DNA of 64,000 nt from Clarkia xantiana subsp. parviflora (GCA_036873135.1 JAPTYO010000001.1:47169774-47233773); one strand, 5' to 3'; shown: positions 37,678-50,470, numbered from the stretch's first letter. The notes: generated by a model from the letters alone, not told the origin. Translations and numbers: made by a program.

Positions 37678-39391
37678 GCGGTATCAGAGCCTGTATAGGG
37701 AGTTCATGGTTTTAATTTTTTTTTTTTTTTATAAAATTGGTGTTCATGATTTTTGGTAAATTTGATTTTCATGGTTTTAGTAAAATTGGTGTTCTTGGAC
37801 ATTCTTACTAAAACATGATTTTTATCAAAATTGAACTTTGGATTTGTGATTAAGGTAAAATTTGATCTAGAAATTTGACCACCAACCCTAGCTTGATGTT
37901 TCGGCCGAACCACATATGGTAAATTTTTTATTTCTTCGGCGCCAAGAAACACATAATTCGGCCGGCCCTAGGGTTTAGGAATAAAAAATTGTGATATTAA
38001 TTACTGATATATTCTATGCATGATTTTAGGTAGGGATGGCAACGGGGCGGGTCGTGGCGGGTTTTCGCAGCCCGGACCCGCCCCGGCCAAATGGACCTTC
38101 CGGGGCGGGTCGGGTCGGGCCAACAATCCCGCGGGGCCCCGACCCGCCCCGTCATGTGAACAATTTTTTTTTTTTTTTTTTTTTTCACTTTTCAATATTA
38201 AATACAATTTTTTTTTTCTTCAAAATATTACATTATATATAAATTCAAAACATAAATCTAGCACCAATCAAATATAAACAACAAACACATCAAATTCATT
38301 ACAAATACAAATTCAAATCCAAACACCAAATTAACAAATCCTAATAATCTAAATATACATCTATTTGTAATTTGGTCCATGTTATTTATATAGGTACTAT
38401 ATTAATCATATTGTTTAGTAAATGTTAGATCATATTAACATTAAAAAAAAAATATTATATATATATGCATTACGGGGCGGGTCTACGGGGCCCCGGGTTT
38501 CTAGACCCGCCCCGACCCGAGCCTGCCCCGACCCGTGACCCGCGGGTCGGCGGGTCAAAACCGGGTCGGGGCCCCGCGGGTCAGCGGGGCCTCGAGACCC
38601 GTTGCTGTCCCTAATTTTAGGGATGTAGATATAGGTATTATTTTATTTCCTAAAGTATGAAAGAAAATATATTGTTGAAAGATTTTATCCCTAAAATAGA
38701 ATCTTGATAATTATAAAAAAATAAATAGGGCTGTCGAAATATATATATATATATATAGTGCACATATTTGAAAAATATTTTTATTGTATTTATTGTTACT
38801 TGGTGGCTAAGTTAAGTTTTTGGTGGATTTAATTTAAACCCCTACTTAGTCCACAAGTAATAATTTCGGTCGGACCCTATTATGTTAATGGGTAGGGTCC
38901 AATTGCACGACCGGGTCGGGCCAACCGATCCGGGTAACCATTGGGGAACTAACCGGTTCGGGTTGAATCCCCCACCGGTTTAATTGTTTGGGTCGACCGA
39001 ACCAGATTTTCTCAATCGGTTCGATCCAAATGGGACGGGGCGGACCAGGTGGTCAAATGGGTCGAGTCAAACCCAACCCGGTTCAATTAAATCGAACCGA
39101 ATTTAACCTACCGGTTGGACCGGGTCAAGCGGACCGGACCGATCAGACCGGGTTGACTAAACCAGATCAGGTTTAGGTCAACTGAAAATATTAAGGATCA
39201 AATTTAAAATCCAAATGTTTATGAACTTTAAAATAACCTACACAGTGCGAAATTATTTGTTACTTTAATGTTTTAATCAAACATTATGTCTAATTTCAGT
39301 TATAGGAAGGGATTTCGAAAAATGTATGATTATGGGACTACGCATCAAACTACCTAATGATTTATTAATCGGTGAATAGAGATATCTTAGT
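37678..39391 (+). mobile_element. Non-coding interior of the truncated LTR element
   Basis: This region follows the primer-binding site and contains no retrotransposon protein that I can read. 38860-39180 is rich in GGTCGGACC/ACCGGTT-type words. It is interrupted by the hAT MITE at 38031-38613. How far it extends right of 39391 is unclear. Confidence 0.4.
38031..38613. mobile_element. hAT-type MITE, 8-bp TSD ATTTTAGG
   Basis: The ends are TAGGGATGGCAACGGG and, inverted on the right, TAGGGACAGCAACGGG, flanked by perfect ATTTTAGG copies (38023-38030 and 38614-38621). Both ends are GC-rich with GACCCGCCCC words and the middle is AT-rich. Removing it rejoins the retrotransposon interior. Confidence 0.9.
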
Positions 39392-39522
39392 TAGGGATGG
39401 CAACGGGTCACAGGCCCCGCCGACCCGCGGGCCCCGACTCGGTTTTGACCCGCCGACCCGCGGGTCACGGGGCGGGCTCGAGGCGTGGCGGGTCTAGGGG
39501 CGCGGGGCCCCGCCCGAAGTTC

Positions 39523-39563
<41 letters not shown>

Positions 39564-39983
39564 TGTTAATATGATGTAACATTTACTAAACAATATGGTT
39601 AATATAGTACATATATAAATGGACCAAATTATAAATAGATGTATATTTATATTATTAGGATTTGTTAATTAGGATTTGGTGTTTGGATTTGAATTTGTAT
39701 TTTGTGATGAATTTGATGTGTTTGTTGTTTGTATTTGAATGATGTTGGTTTGAATTTATAATGTAATATTTTGGCAAAAAAAAGTATATTTAATATTGAG
39801 AAGTCAAAACAAATAAATTGTTCATACGGCGGAGCCGGGCTCTGCGGGTCGACCCGCGAGATTTTTGACCCACCCAACTCGCTCCGACGGTACACTTGTC
39901 AGAGTCCGAGTCAGCCTGGCCATCCTGCATGACGAGTCCGGGGCTGCGAAAACCCGCACCGACCCGCCTCCTTGGCATCCCTA
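39392..39983. mobile_element. hAT-type MITE, 8-bp TSD ATCTTAGT, inverted sibling of the 38-kb copy
   Basis: The left end is TAGGGATGGCAACGGG and the right end in reverse complement is TAGGGATGCCAAGGAGG. Perfect ATCTTAGT copies lie at 39384-39391 and 39984-39991. The interior matches the 38031-38613 element in the opposite orientation, including the AT-rich middle. Confidence 0.9.
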
Positions 39984-39991
39984 ATCTTAGT

Positions 39992-40615
39992 TGTAAAGAT
40001 ATATATAAAAAAGGACGGCGCTCTCCCAAACCGTGTTAGCGCGTTCAAATGGAATATTGGAATCAATAGGCGACACTTCACATGCCATAGACAAATTTCA
40101 GTTCTTTTAGCCGCAACAATCATTACTAATGCAATTAAGAGTAGTATTAAAATAGAATATTTTGTATTTTAAGAAACCAGTAATCATCACGATTAATCAA
40201 TTCATTTAAATACCTGAAATGTAATTTATTTATTTTTTTCATGTACCAATTAAGTTTCACATCAAATGATTGATGGTAAAAAAGAGAGTTTCACCTCAAT
40301 CAAGTCAATTTGGAAATTCCAGCTGTTATCTCTGGTTTTTGTTTCCGAAAGAAATAAAACAAATTTCTGAGGGATGTATGTGTTATTATTACAATCTGGT
40401 GAAGAAAACAATGAAAAAATGCTTGAAAGAAGATAAAAGTAATATTGTTATTTGTGTAACTATTTAACCGCATTTAGTCAAACAAAAGGGAAGAAAATAA
40501 GTTCGAACCATTCAGTTACGTGGTGAAATCATAAGGAATAAAGTGACGTTGATGTATTAACCAAATCTATATAAATTCTAAATTCTAAAAAAAAAATAAT
40601 AACAAAGTGAATGTG
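39992..40615. other. Intergenic DNA
   Basis: No gene or clear element. Confidence 0.45.
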
Positions 40616-41317
40616 AAGCTTGTTATGAATATATTTAGTGGATGTTCAATATTACGTGTATATACCATCTTCCTTATTTAGACTTTCCTAGTATTAAATT
40701 TACTTCCTCCCCAAGTCTATGTAATCCCTATATAAGGGCTCCTATGTGTGATAATAAGATCATCTCTAAATTCTCTCTTCCATTAGCTCTATACTTTCGT
40801 AACACGTTATCAGCACGAAATCGCTCACAAAAACAACCGACTTTTAGAAGCCTACCTACCGTTCCAAACATTCCTTAGAAGACTAGTCTCGAATTGAGAA
40901 AACCAACTTTTTTCATTCTCCTATTCTTCCGAATCGTTGTCGTCACTGAAACCTCAACAACGTTTCTGGTGCTGCAATATCTCAGTGAAGAAGTTAAAGA
41001 GATAGAGCCACCACATGCACAATTCATCAACAAGATGCCATCACTCTCGATTCTTTGATTTTGTTTGACTTATTAATTTATGAATTTCATTTCTATGTTT
41101 AGATATACATATCACTCATGAACTTATTTGTCTTGGCAGAATATGAACATTTATTTCAAAGAGGTCGTCGGTTCACATGGAGCTTCTTTACAGACTCGCC
41201 TATGGTCACAAACTCTCCTTCTATTTTAATTTGACTCCTTTAATTAGTCTGATTGGATTCGAATTGCCGTTTGGATTAGTTATTTTCGTTTTGAGCTGGG
41301 AGTAGGTTGGTGTTCCG

Positions 41318-41321
<4 letters not shown>

Positions 41322-41372
<51 letters not shown>
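41322..41372. repeat. (TTA)n microsatellite
   Basis: About 17 TTA/ATT units within the Copia interior. Confidence 0.9.
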
Positions 41373-41374
<2 letters not shown>

Positions 41375-41539
41375 TATATGTTTTCATATACTTTATATTT
41401 ATTTCTTATTATAAAGAATTGATTACTCCGCAATCATCATTATGATGACGATGAATAAAATAACAATATGCGGATTATGTTACAAGAGATACATGACATA
41501 TCTCCTACGGAAATACGAAAGATATACATATCAGTTAAA

Positions 41540-43460
41540 CCTAAAGTTTACTGGTGCATTGAGGTAAACCAGAAGTTTTACCCATATAATACAATATTTG
41601 GCGTGACCGGTTACAGTCCATTCCGGATCACTTATGTTGCGTAAGAAATTACTTGGAAGAACCTGAAGATTCTCCAAAAATCATTACAATACTTGCTCTC
41701 AAAGGAAAATTAATTATGTGATCATCATCAACCGAGTTTGGGATAAAATCCCTTTATTTATGGAAATTATAAAAGGTGAATATGGGCTCGTTCACCTGCC
41801 ATGTGGACCGATATATTATTTTGAAAGATGCATCTACAATATGGTCACATGTGCGTTGATTATGAATTTGCAAATCTCCAGATTATGTAATAAAGAATGA
41901 TGATGATATTGAAAGTTGATATTTACTACAAGATTCAGACAATTACATATCTAGATTTGCAGTTTAGCATGAAAGTTACAAAGATCCTCCAATTAAATAG
42001 CTAAATTGCCACCAATTAGAGCAAATTGAGTGTAAATGCATGTTATTATGCAAGCAGCAGTATAATTGCGCATCAAGCCAATTTTAAATGACAGTTCTCC
42101 CCATTACAAAAACTTTTAGTCAAGAGATTAATTCCCCATTTATGAATTTTATGAAGTGCGATATATATTTGAATTGCTCCAACGCAACGCACTAAGATGG
42201 GTCTGGAATGTTGGGGAAAATATGTTGGTTATAAACAATTTATTGAGAACAATGACTGATATATATTTAAAGCAAGAATTGTTGATTGTCATTGGTGAAC
42301 AACTTTTCCCAACATTAGGGGGAGAAAAGAAGCAGCTGGCAGAAAAGAGATTGACTGAAAAAAAAATTGTTATTATCTCATTTAGATCCTCGCACAATGA
42401 GAATATGAACCTGAAGTTCAAAGAGAAAAGCATTTTCAAATACTGCCAATACGTGACTTTATGAGACCCAGAAAGTCATAAGTCAAGTAACAGCTGCAAA
42501 TGCTCCAATTTGAAATGTCCTGATTGGACAGATTATAATGAAAAATAACTCACGCCTGAAGCGTGCGATATTGGTTCCAAAGAATTTTTTAATAAATAAT
42601 GGAGCAAGATAAATATGGTCTTATTATGGAGGTGATTTCTCAAAATAAGTAAAGACGTAACTAATTATGAAACCCCAGAAGTGGTTCAGGTACCTGAAAA
42701 TAATTGAAATAAAGAGATCTCGATGAGTTATGTCGTTAATGGGAAAATGATGGAACCGAGAATATCAAGTTGTCGACAACAGTTTTGAATATTATTCATG
42801 AGTGAAATCATAAAACAAGACGAGGAGTCGAGGATCTTGAGCTCAATATGTTAAACAAATATTATGATTGGCCAAAGTATGAAAAGACGTAAGTATTAAC
42901 ATGAAAAATGCAGAAGGTGGAAGCCAGTGGATACAAATTATTTCCCGCATAAATAAATTGTGTCGTAAGATACGCACAACCTGTGGTACAAATGTTATAT
43001 GCAGAATCCTGGCAATTATTATATGGATCATTTAGTGGAGCAATCACCTTCAATTATATTATTACGTTGGCAGTACATAAATTTTTTTTAAATGCGTCTC
43101 ACATATGAATTATTTATAGCATTTTTGGGTGGCTAATTTGATAGTAAAATTAAAGTGAAAATCCATGAAGGATTGAAAAATGCTAGCATGAATTTTTTTC
43201 CAAGAATGTGGATAATAAATATATTGTACCATTATTTTGTATATATGAAGATAATGCAGGTTATATAGCTCGAGTTGAAGATTGTTATATCAAAGGAGAC
43301 ATACAAAACACATTCGCCTCAAGTTATTCTTCATCCAACGAATTTTTTCATATGACTATCTAGCGGATCTTTTCAAGGAGGCTTTATCGACTGCGACATC
43401 TGGAATATCGGCGAACATGATTGGATTGCGTCGACTTAATGAAATTACGTGATGTCAACA
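41540..43460 (+). pseudogene. Decayed Copia pol remnant
   Basis: Scattered short stretches read like Copia polyprotein between integrase and reverse transcriptase. Examples are FPTLGGEKKQ near 42305 and, in another frame, TAANAPI near 42495. Stops and frame changes separate them, so no functional protein is possible. The plus-strand orientation agrees with the LTRs. Which Copia lineage it is cannot be settled by eye. Confidence 0.55.
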
Positions 43461-43469
43461 TCAGGGGGA

Positions 43470-43640
43470 GAATCTACACTGCTGCACTCTTTTTCCCTTA
43501 ACCAAGGTTTTATCCCATCGGGTTTTCCTGGTAAGGTTTTTAACGAGGCAGCTTACAAAAGGGATCCATAATTGTGTACTCTTTTTCCTTCACTAGAATT
43601 TTATCCCAATGGATTTTTTCTAGTAAGGTTTTAACGAGGC
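43470..43640. repeat. Duplicated 3' region of the Copia element
   Basis: A roughly 80-base unit with CTCTTTTTCC, AGGTTTTATCCCA and GGTTTTTAACGAGGCA occurs twice just upstream of the polypurine tract. Such duplicated sequence is common before the 3' LTR in plant Copia elements. Confidence 0.7.
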
Positions 43641-43967
43641 ACAATTCCCTTATGAACATCCAAGGGGGAGTGTTATGAATATATTTAGTGGATGTTCAAT
43701 ATTACGTGTATATACCATCTTCCTTATTTAGACTTTCCTAGTATTAAATTTACTTCCTCCCCAAGTCTATGTAATCCCTATATAAGGGCTCCTATGTGTG
43801 ATAATAAGATCATCTCTAAATTCTCTCTTCCATTAGCTCTATACTTTCGTAACAAAGCTGATGATTTTATTTTTTACGTTAATTGATATATTTATGACAA
43901 TTGAGTTAAGAGATTTGTGGTCATTAACTCCATAGCATTGATTGCAATAGGGAGCTGAGAGTTTTTA

Positions 43968-44190
43968 AGTTGCAATTAATCGCAATTAAAATTTCGCCGA
44001 TTTCGAACCGTTCAAGTTCAATGTATACAATTAATCGCAATTAATATTTCAGACCGTTCAAGATTCAATGTATGCAATTAATCGCAATTAAAATTTCTCT
44101 GATTTCGAACCGTTCAAGATTCAGTGTATGCAATTAAAATTTCGGACTGTTCAAGATTCAATGTATGTAATTAATCAAAATTAAAATTTC
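43968..44190. repeat. Minisatellite
   Basis: About four diverged units of 45-65 bases share AATTAATCGCAATTAAAATTTC and GACCGTTCAAGATTCAATGT cores. Confidence 0.8.
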
Positions 44191-44555
44191 ACTTATTTTT
44201 AACAGACGCTTGACGCGGAGCCGACGAACGAAGATACTAGGCAGTACGGGCGGCTGACAGTCTTAGTGGCAAAGCCATCTCTATATCCGGCGATATATCG
44301 TCGGTGGTCATTGAAGCCATATCTGTTGAAAACAAACGCGTGACATAGATCTGACGACCAAAGGTAGCATGCGGAATGGATATCTAAAATTAATTTGTGA
44401 ATTGCGCAACTGTATTTTATGGTTCAAAATTTGCAATCTTTCGTTTACTTTTTCAATTTATAGACTGATATTTTATTTAAAAGGTGTTTCAATATATTAC
44501 AAATAGTCAGTATAAATTTCATCGAATATTAGTTTGTTAATTATACATATTTGAT

Positions 44556-44591
44556 AAGTCACCCCGCACGATACGCGGGAAATGCACCTAA
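44556..44591 (+). mobile_element. Helitron-type 3' terminus
   Basis: CCCGC, a short loop, and GCGGG form a hairpin about eight bases before CTAA followed by T. This fits a Helitron end. The 5' end was not found. Confidence 0.45.
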
Positions 44592-44804
44592 TTTAATTAA
44601 ATTATTATTGAGGTGGTCCAATAACAACATATCTCTCATTATGACAGAGCACGTCCATCATGTGCAGTTTTTCGACAGTTTATAATTAGCTTTCGGGTGT
44701 TGTTTGGGGAGTTTGATGATATTGCGATGCAGAATATTCCCAGAGAATGATCCCAACTTAAAACTATTACTGGGTTTCTTTTACTTGCCTTTGTAGAAAT
44801 CGGC

Positions 44805-44864
44805 AGAAACTAACAACCTTTTTTTTTTTTTTTTTTTTTTTGCTGGGTAGAAACTAACAACCTT
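44805..44864 (-). mobile_element. Very short 5'-truncated retroposon stub with TSD
   Basis: The 16-base phrase AGAAACTAACAACCTT occurs at 44805-44820 and 44849-44864. Between the copies lie 21 T bases and GCTGGGT, which on the minus strand is a short 3' end followed by poly(A). The direct repeats look like a target-primed insertion. Confidence 0.5.
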
Positions 44865-45055
44865 TTCTTGCCGTTGGTAATTACTTATATATATATATGT
44901 ATTCTAAATTATGGCAAAAAGGTAACAAATCTATTATGTCAAGATCAAACTTTCGATGCGTCTTTTCATAATTTACTATGTATGTTGCCACACCCTCCAA
45001 AAGCAAAAGTGGGTATAAATATAAGTCGGTTCACCTCTTATCTTTCGATGAAAAC
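44865..45055. other. Intergenic DNA
   Basis: Nothing recognised. Confidence 0.4.
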
Positions 45056-45300
45056 TCTTTAAAACATGCAAGATATTTGAAAAAATAATTTTATGAATCA
45101 ATATGTTTTAAAATGTACAATTTGTTTAAAAAAGATGATTTTATGAATTAATGTGCTTTAAAATGTACAACATGTTTATAAAAGATGGTAAAATGACATT
45201 ATGTCCACTTGCTGTCAATTATCCCGTTAAGTGGACACGTGCCGATCACGTTTTTTTTAAAAAAAATAATAATAATAATAATAATAATTAAAACAAGAAA
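45056..45300. mobile_element. Left arm of a fold-back MITE split by the 9-kb LTR element
   Basis: Sequence such as AAAATGTACAACATGTTTA and GATGGTAAAATGACATT is the inverse of sequence at 54640-54815, on the other side of the 9-kb element. Rejoining at the AATCT TSD gives one fold-back element. Confidence 0.7.
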
Positions 45301-45678
45301 CTAATGACTCTTCTCTTTTATCAACGTATGATCTCCATATTGTTCCACCCCTTTTTTGTATCTCCATCGGTCAGCCGCTCAACATTGATTCATCAATTCC
45401 CGACCGATCGACTCAAGCACCTCCCTGCTCCACGACCAGAGCCTCCTCGATTGTTGTTCTATCATCCATCCATGCCCAACCGCTTTAAATCTTGTAAACA
45501 CCTAATTTTGGTCCGCGCATAGCACGTTCAAAATGTCATATGTGACACGCTAAAAAATGAAGTATTTAAATATGGAAGGTTGCGAAGTTTCTAAAGATAT
45601 GTCTAGCTTAAAATACGATAGAGTATATGCATTATTTATTGTAAAATATTCAGAAAATTTATTATGTGTATTTATGGT

Positions 45679-45786
<108 letters not shown>

Positions 45787-46421
45787 TTTTCAGAATATTA
45801 ATGATGCATATTTTCAGGTTTTGTTTTCCTAGTTTAGGGGTCCTAGTTTAGCTATAAATAGACTCATTTTACATGTAAAAAGAACACACCGACAATAATA
45901 ATACTACTTTTCTCGTAACATGTGCGTTTTTGTCCTATATTGTAAAGATTTTTGTTTTCTCCATACCAACAACCCTCTTTCCGCCGGCCCGCACAACTCA
46001 GGCCGCCCGACGCCACCGGACCACCGTCCTCGGCTCCGCCTGACCACCTGCTTCCGGCATCTTTCTCTCTCCTATCACTTTCTCTCCCGTTATCATCGGT
46101 ACAACCCAGCCTCGGATGGAAACCTCGCCAGAGCTCCGCCGCTCAGGTCGCCAGTCGCTTCTCGTCGCCGCATGCCGGACCCAGATCTCATCTGCATCGC
46201 TACCCGCCACCAGCTCCTCTGCTCGTTCCGCTCGGCATCCTATGTCGCCGACCGCTCCGCCTCCGGTCGCCTCGTCCGCGTCGCGACTGGCCATCTCTCG
46301 ATGCACCCGCAGCCACCATCGGCCGGACCCAGATCTCATCCGTGTCGCTCCACGCACTCGCCGGAAGTGGCCTGCCCTTGCAGTCGACCTGGCCCCCCTG
46401 CTTCGCCTTCGTCCCTGCATG

Positions 46422-46982
46422 TAGGGGTGAAACCATAATCCGGTTGGTCCGAAAAACCGGTGAAAACCGAACCGGTCCAGACCGAAAAAACCAAATCTGA
46501 AATATACGGTTTGGTTTTTGGTCGAATTTTTATACTCTAGTTTGGTTTTTCGGTTCAGTTCGGATTTTGAGCTTTGAGGACCGTGGGGACCGAATCGACC
46601 GTTATGCTAACTAAATATGTAAAATACATACTATATTACTTGATATTAATCAATATAATTAATTAATTAGGTTAACAAAAATTATAAAATAGTCACTTAT
46701 AAAGATTATTTTTTCTAATTTTGTTTTATAATTTATTTAATTATATTAATTGACGCTATTTTTCATTTCGATTTGATAAATTTCATGAAAATAATGATAA
46801 TTTTAAACGGTGATTGTTAATTTTGGATTTTCGGTTTAAACCGAAAAAACCGTACTACCAATGGACGGTTTTCCTCATACGATTTTTTGGTCGGATTTTT
46901 TAAAGGAAAAAACCGGACCGAAAATATGGGTAACCGATCGAACCAAGCAAAAAACCGGTCCGCCGGTCCGGTTTCACCCCTA
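46422..46982. mobile_element. hAT-type MITE inside the 5' LTR, TSD CCTGCATG
   Basis: TAGGGGTGAAACC terminal inverted repeats bound 561 bases, with perfect 8-base CCTGCATG copies on each side. The 3' LTR has the empty site with a single CCTGCATG. Internal CCGGTTCGGTT/AACCGAA words are mirrored at both ends. Confidence 0.95.
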
Positions 46983-47886
46983 CCTGCATGTTTGTATTTT
47001 TTTTAATATTTTTATTTTATGTTATTATATTATTATTGTATTATATTAAATTAGGCAGTTTAAATGTAGTTAATTAAATTTTATTGAGTATAATGTTTAA
47101 TTGCTTAAGTCATGTATATATGTAGAATATATATTAAGTTGTGTATTAATTTGAGCATGTTAGTTAATTTTAGAGTTTTAGATTTCATCTTTACTAAGAA
47201 TTATTGGTTATAATTTATTTTTAGACTTAGGTTTATAATTGACAATATTTTTGCATATAATAAGTTTGATTAAATCTTGTATCGTTAGATTAATATGGGA
47301 TATTACTCAAAAAATAAAATTTGCAAATAAGTTAATTGAGTACCGAAAATGCGTAATTAAATTATTATTTTTAATTCGTAATAGAATCCCCGAACTCGAA
47401 TTTCGTAGAATGATTTTATACCTAGGTGTTTAACTCTTTACTCGCTTAGGTAAATTTAGGATTCTAGTTAACCTTAATTAACTAGTGGCAACTCTTTTCC
47501 AAAATTCACGTTTTCAAAACGTAATTCGCCTTAGGTCGGATTTTAGGTATGACAATCTGACGACTCTGCTGGGGAATTTTATAGGGATCAGACTCTTTAT
47601 ATTTGCTTATTTGCCATGTATTATTATTTTTATTTATATTTGACTTAGTTATTCTTTTTTTTTTTTTTGTGATTTCAGGTGTGGAGTTAAATTTTTATTA
47701 TGACTGACTAGTTATATGTATTATTTGAATTCGCACAGACTCACTTTAGTGTAATATTCAAAACGCCTAAAACCCAGGGCGACTAGGATTCCCGGAGGGT
47801 TAGTACGGTACGACCGGAGCGGCTGGGCCGCCGGTACGACTCCGAAAAACTCTGCTCGCTTGTGAAGGTCTTGTGATCCCTATGAT

Positions 47887-47923
<37 letters not shown>
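47887..47923. repeat. 37-base poly(G) tract
   Basis: An uninterrupted run of G bases just inside the element after the primer-binding site. Its exact length may be a sequencing or assembly estimate. Confidence 0.8.
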
Positions 47924-47924
<1 letters not shown>

Positions 47925-48079
47925 GGAAACAACCTTGTCGGGAGCCTATCAGTGGAACCTACCTTGTAGAGTAAAGCCACACATTTTTTTACCCCCTAAC
48001 CATGTCGTATTTTATCCATATTTTTTTGTTGTAAAGAGGTTATGAGGTAAACTGTAAGTTTTTCTAACTGTGTAACTTT

Positions 48080-49420
48080 ATTTCTCATGCATCCATCTCG
48101 TTGCATTTTAAAAAAAACATTTTCCAGCTAAGTAGTTAGTCTTTTAGTTTTAGAAATTTTCTTTTCAAACATGTATTTCGTATGCATTGTTTTTAAAAAA
48201 AAAAAAAAAAAAATCAGTTACATGATTTTTTTTTTATTTTAAACATGTTTTTCGTAGACACTTTTTTCGAGGAAAAAAAAAAAAAACTTTTCAGGTAAGT
48301 TGTAATTTTGGCTAGTACGTTACATATGCATTACTTAAAAAAATTAGGACGAATGGTAGTTCCTCTTTAGCTATTAGAGCTTCTAATTTCGAACGTGCAT
48401 TCCATATGCATCATTTAAAAAAAAAAAAACTTTTTTCTGAATTGTTTTATTTTTAATAATGCATCCAGTATGTATTAAAAAAAATAAAATAAAAAAAACT
48501 TTTTAGATAACTCATAGACTCTCTTAATTTTAGGGCTCTTAGGTTTAATTTTTTTTTTTTAACCTGAATTCTAATTAAAGACATGCATCTCATATGCATT
48601 ATTTAAAAAAAAAAAAAACATTTCAGGTAAATTGTAATTTTTTTTAGTTGTAGATTTTTTATTTTTAAGTTTACATCTTATTTTTGTGCATCTCGTATGC
48701 ATTCTTTTCAAATGTTCACCTGAATTACAACCAAGATGCATTGATTTTTTTTCCTCGTAAAAAAAAAAAACTAGAAACAAAAATCATTTTTGGTAACTTG
48801 TAAATTTTATTAACTGTAGAACTTTCATTTTAAGTATGTATCTCATATGCATTGTTTTAGGAAAAATAATTTGTTGATAGATTGTACACAATCTTAGTCG
48901 TATAACTTTTAATTTCAAACATGCATTCTATATGCATTGTTTTCAAAACCTCTTACTAGAATATTTTATTTCAAGCATGTGTTTCGTACACATTATTTTT
49001 TCAATTTTTTTCATATAAGTTGTAAATTCTGTTAGTGCATCCAATGTGCATCATTTTTTAAAAACATTTAGGAAAAATTGTAATTCATTTTTGGCTCTTA
49101 GAGCTTTTAAATTCAGGCATGAATCTCATATGCATCATTTTAAAAAGTCCTTTACCTGATTTTTTTTAAAGCATGCATTCAATATGAATTATTATTATTA
49201 TTTTTTTATAAAAAATAAACATTTCAGGTAAATTGTAAGTTTTTTAGCTATAGAGCTTTCAAATTCACGCATGCATCGCATTTGCATTTTTTTAAAGATC
49301 CACCTGAAATTTTCATTTCAAAATATGTATTACAGATGCATTATTCAGGTAAACTGGTTGTAAGTTGTAAGTTTCTTAACGGTAGAACTTTAACTTCCGA
49401 GCATGCATGAGCATTTAAAA
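48080..49420. repeat. Diverged tandem array with ATGCATCTCATATGCAT motif
   Basis: About 17 copies of a near-palindromic motif (consensus CATGCATCTCATATGCATT) recur at 50-150 base spacing. Many are followed by an A run and then TTCAGGTAAATTGTAA-like sequence. It is non-coding. Confidence 0.8.
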
Positions 49421-49909
49421 AAAACTCATAGTATCATTCGTTTTTATCCATGGTGAATTGCACTTTTGCGGCAAGATTATCATTTCAACCTTCGCATGAG
49501 CTTTTGTTTTGAAAAAAAATTGATTCTATTTTTTAAGAAAATAGTTTAACTGTTTAGTTGGGTGCGACTATTCGAGTTTAAACAAAGGACGAGAAAATAT
49601 TTTTGAAAAAAACTTTGTTTTGAACATCTGTCCTGCGTTCGAGCCAGATAGTGCACTCAGCAAACTCAGTAAACTCCATAATGGTGCAAAACATCTTAGA
49701 TCATAAAGTTTGATTCCTTTTTAAAAAATTAATCAAGATTATGAAATGAATGACATTAGAGCTTAAAAAAAAAAACCATGCTTGATTTCTCATATTCTCT
49801 ACATTGATTTTTCATTCGCTATTTTCAACTACCCTTGGTTAGGTATCCTGCACATATAAATTCTGTCAGCCAAATGGGGCAACATAAAAAGAACATGCGG
49901 TCATCGAGT

Positions 49910-50470
49910 TGAACGAAGAACAAATTGCGCACTCGGGATATCCAACGCTCAGATACGATGAATTGTACTTGATTTTTTCCTTGAGATTTGAGTGTCCCTA
50001 TTCTTTTTGCAGATTAGACGACCACTTCGACGAGGTTGCAACCACGTGAAACGTGACTGCTTCAAAAGAACTTCAATGCCAAAATTCAACCTACCATGTG
50101 TGGAATTCATACGCGTCCCCGAACCAAGCCGTACATCTGTTTTACGGTGAGGTCTAAATCGGTCAATGGTAGCTCAAGGGCATCTCTCGTTCAGATCAAG
50201 CACAACCGCGAGATGGAGAAAAAATTCGAAACATGTAGCAAGTCCATTCACATATAGAACAAATTGCCAATAAATATGTCGAGCACCCAGGTAAGAGAAG
50301 ATGTGATCAGTTTTATCCCTGAAATTTGAGTTTTTCCTTACTCATTGTGCAGCTCGGATAATCATCCAAATCAAAGCTCCTGAAAAGCACATCTCGTGCA
50401 CGGCCCTTTGCTCGCCGACCAATCTTGCATCAGCTGCCAAATTTGTCCCAAATACCTCGGGAAATTCTAT
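49910..50470. repeat. Diverged direct duplication in the 9-kb element
   Basis: Two segments starting near 49917 and 50256 share AGAACAAATTGC, then TTGAGATTTGAGT / CTGAAATTTGAGT, then TGCAG-CTCGG/ATTAGA-like order over about 200 bases. They are strongly diverged. Confidence 0.5.

Larger units (their letters stand above)
40621..43854 (+). mobile_element. Complete Copia-type LTR retrotransposon, non-autonomous, 5-bp TSD AAGCT
   Basis: Two 184-base LTRs (40621-40804 and 43671-43854) start TGTTATGAA, end TTCGTAACA and appear identical base for base. AAGCT flanks both sides (40616-40620 and 43855-43859). A primer-binding site (CGTTATCAGCACGA) follows the 5' LTR, and a polypurine tract (AAGGGGGAG) abuts the 3' LTR. 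TATATAAG at 40729-40736 is a likely promoter. The interior is only 2.9 kb and no long frame survives. Confidence 0.92.

Noticed and set aside
45920..46500. Frames of up to 182 codons in GC-rich DNA
   Set aside because: The same GC-rich block occurs in both LTRs; frames overlap on both strands and differ between the two LTR copies.
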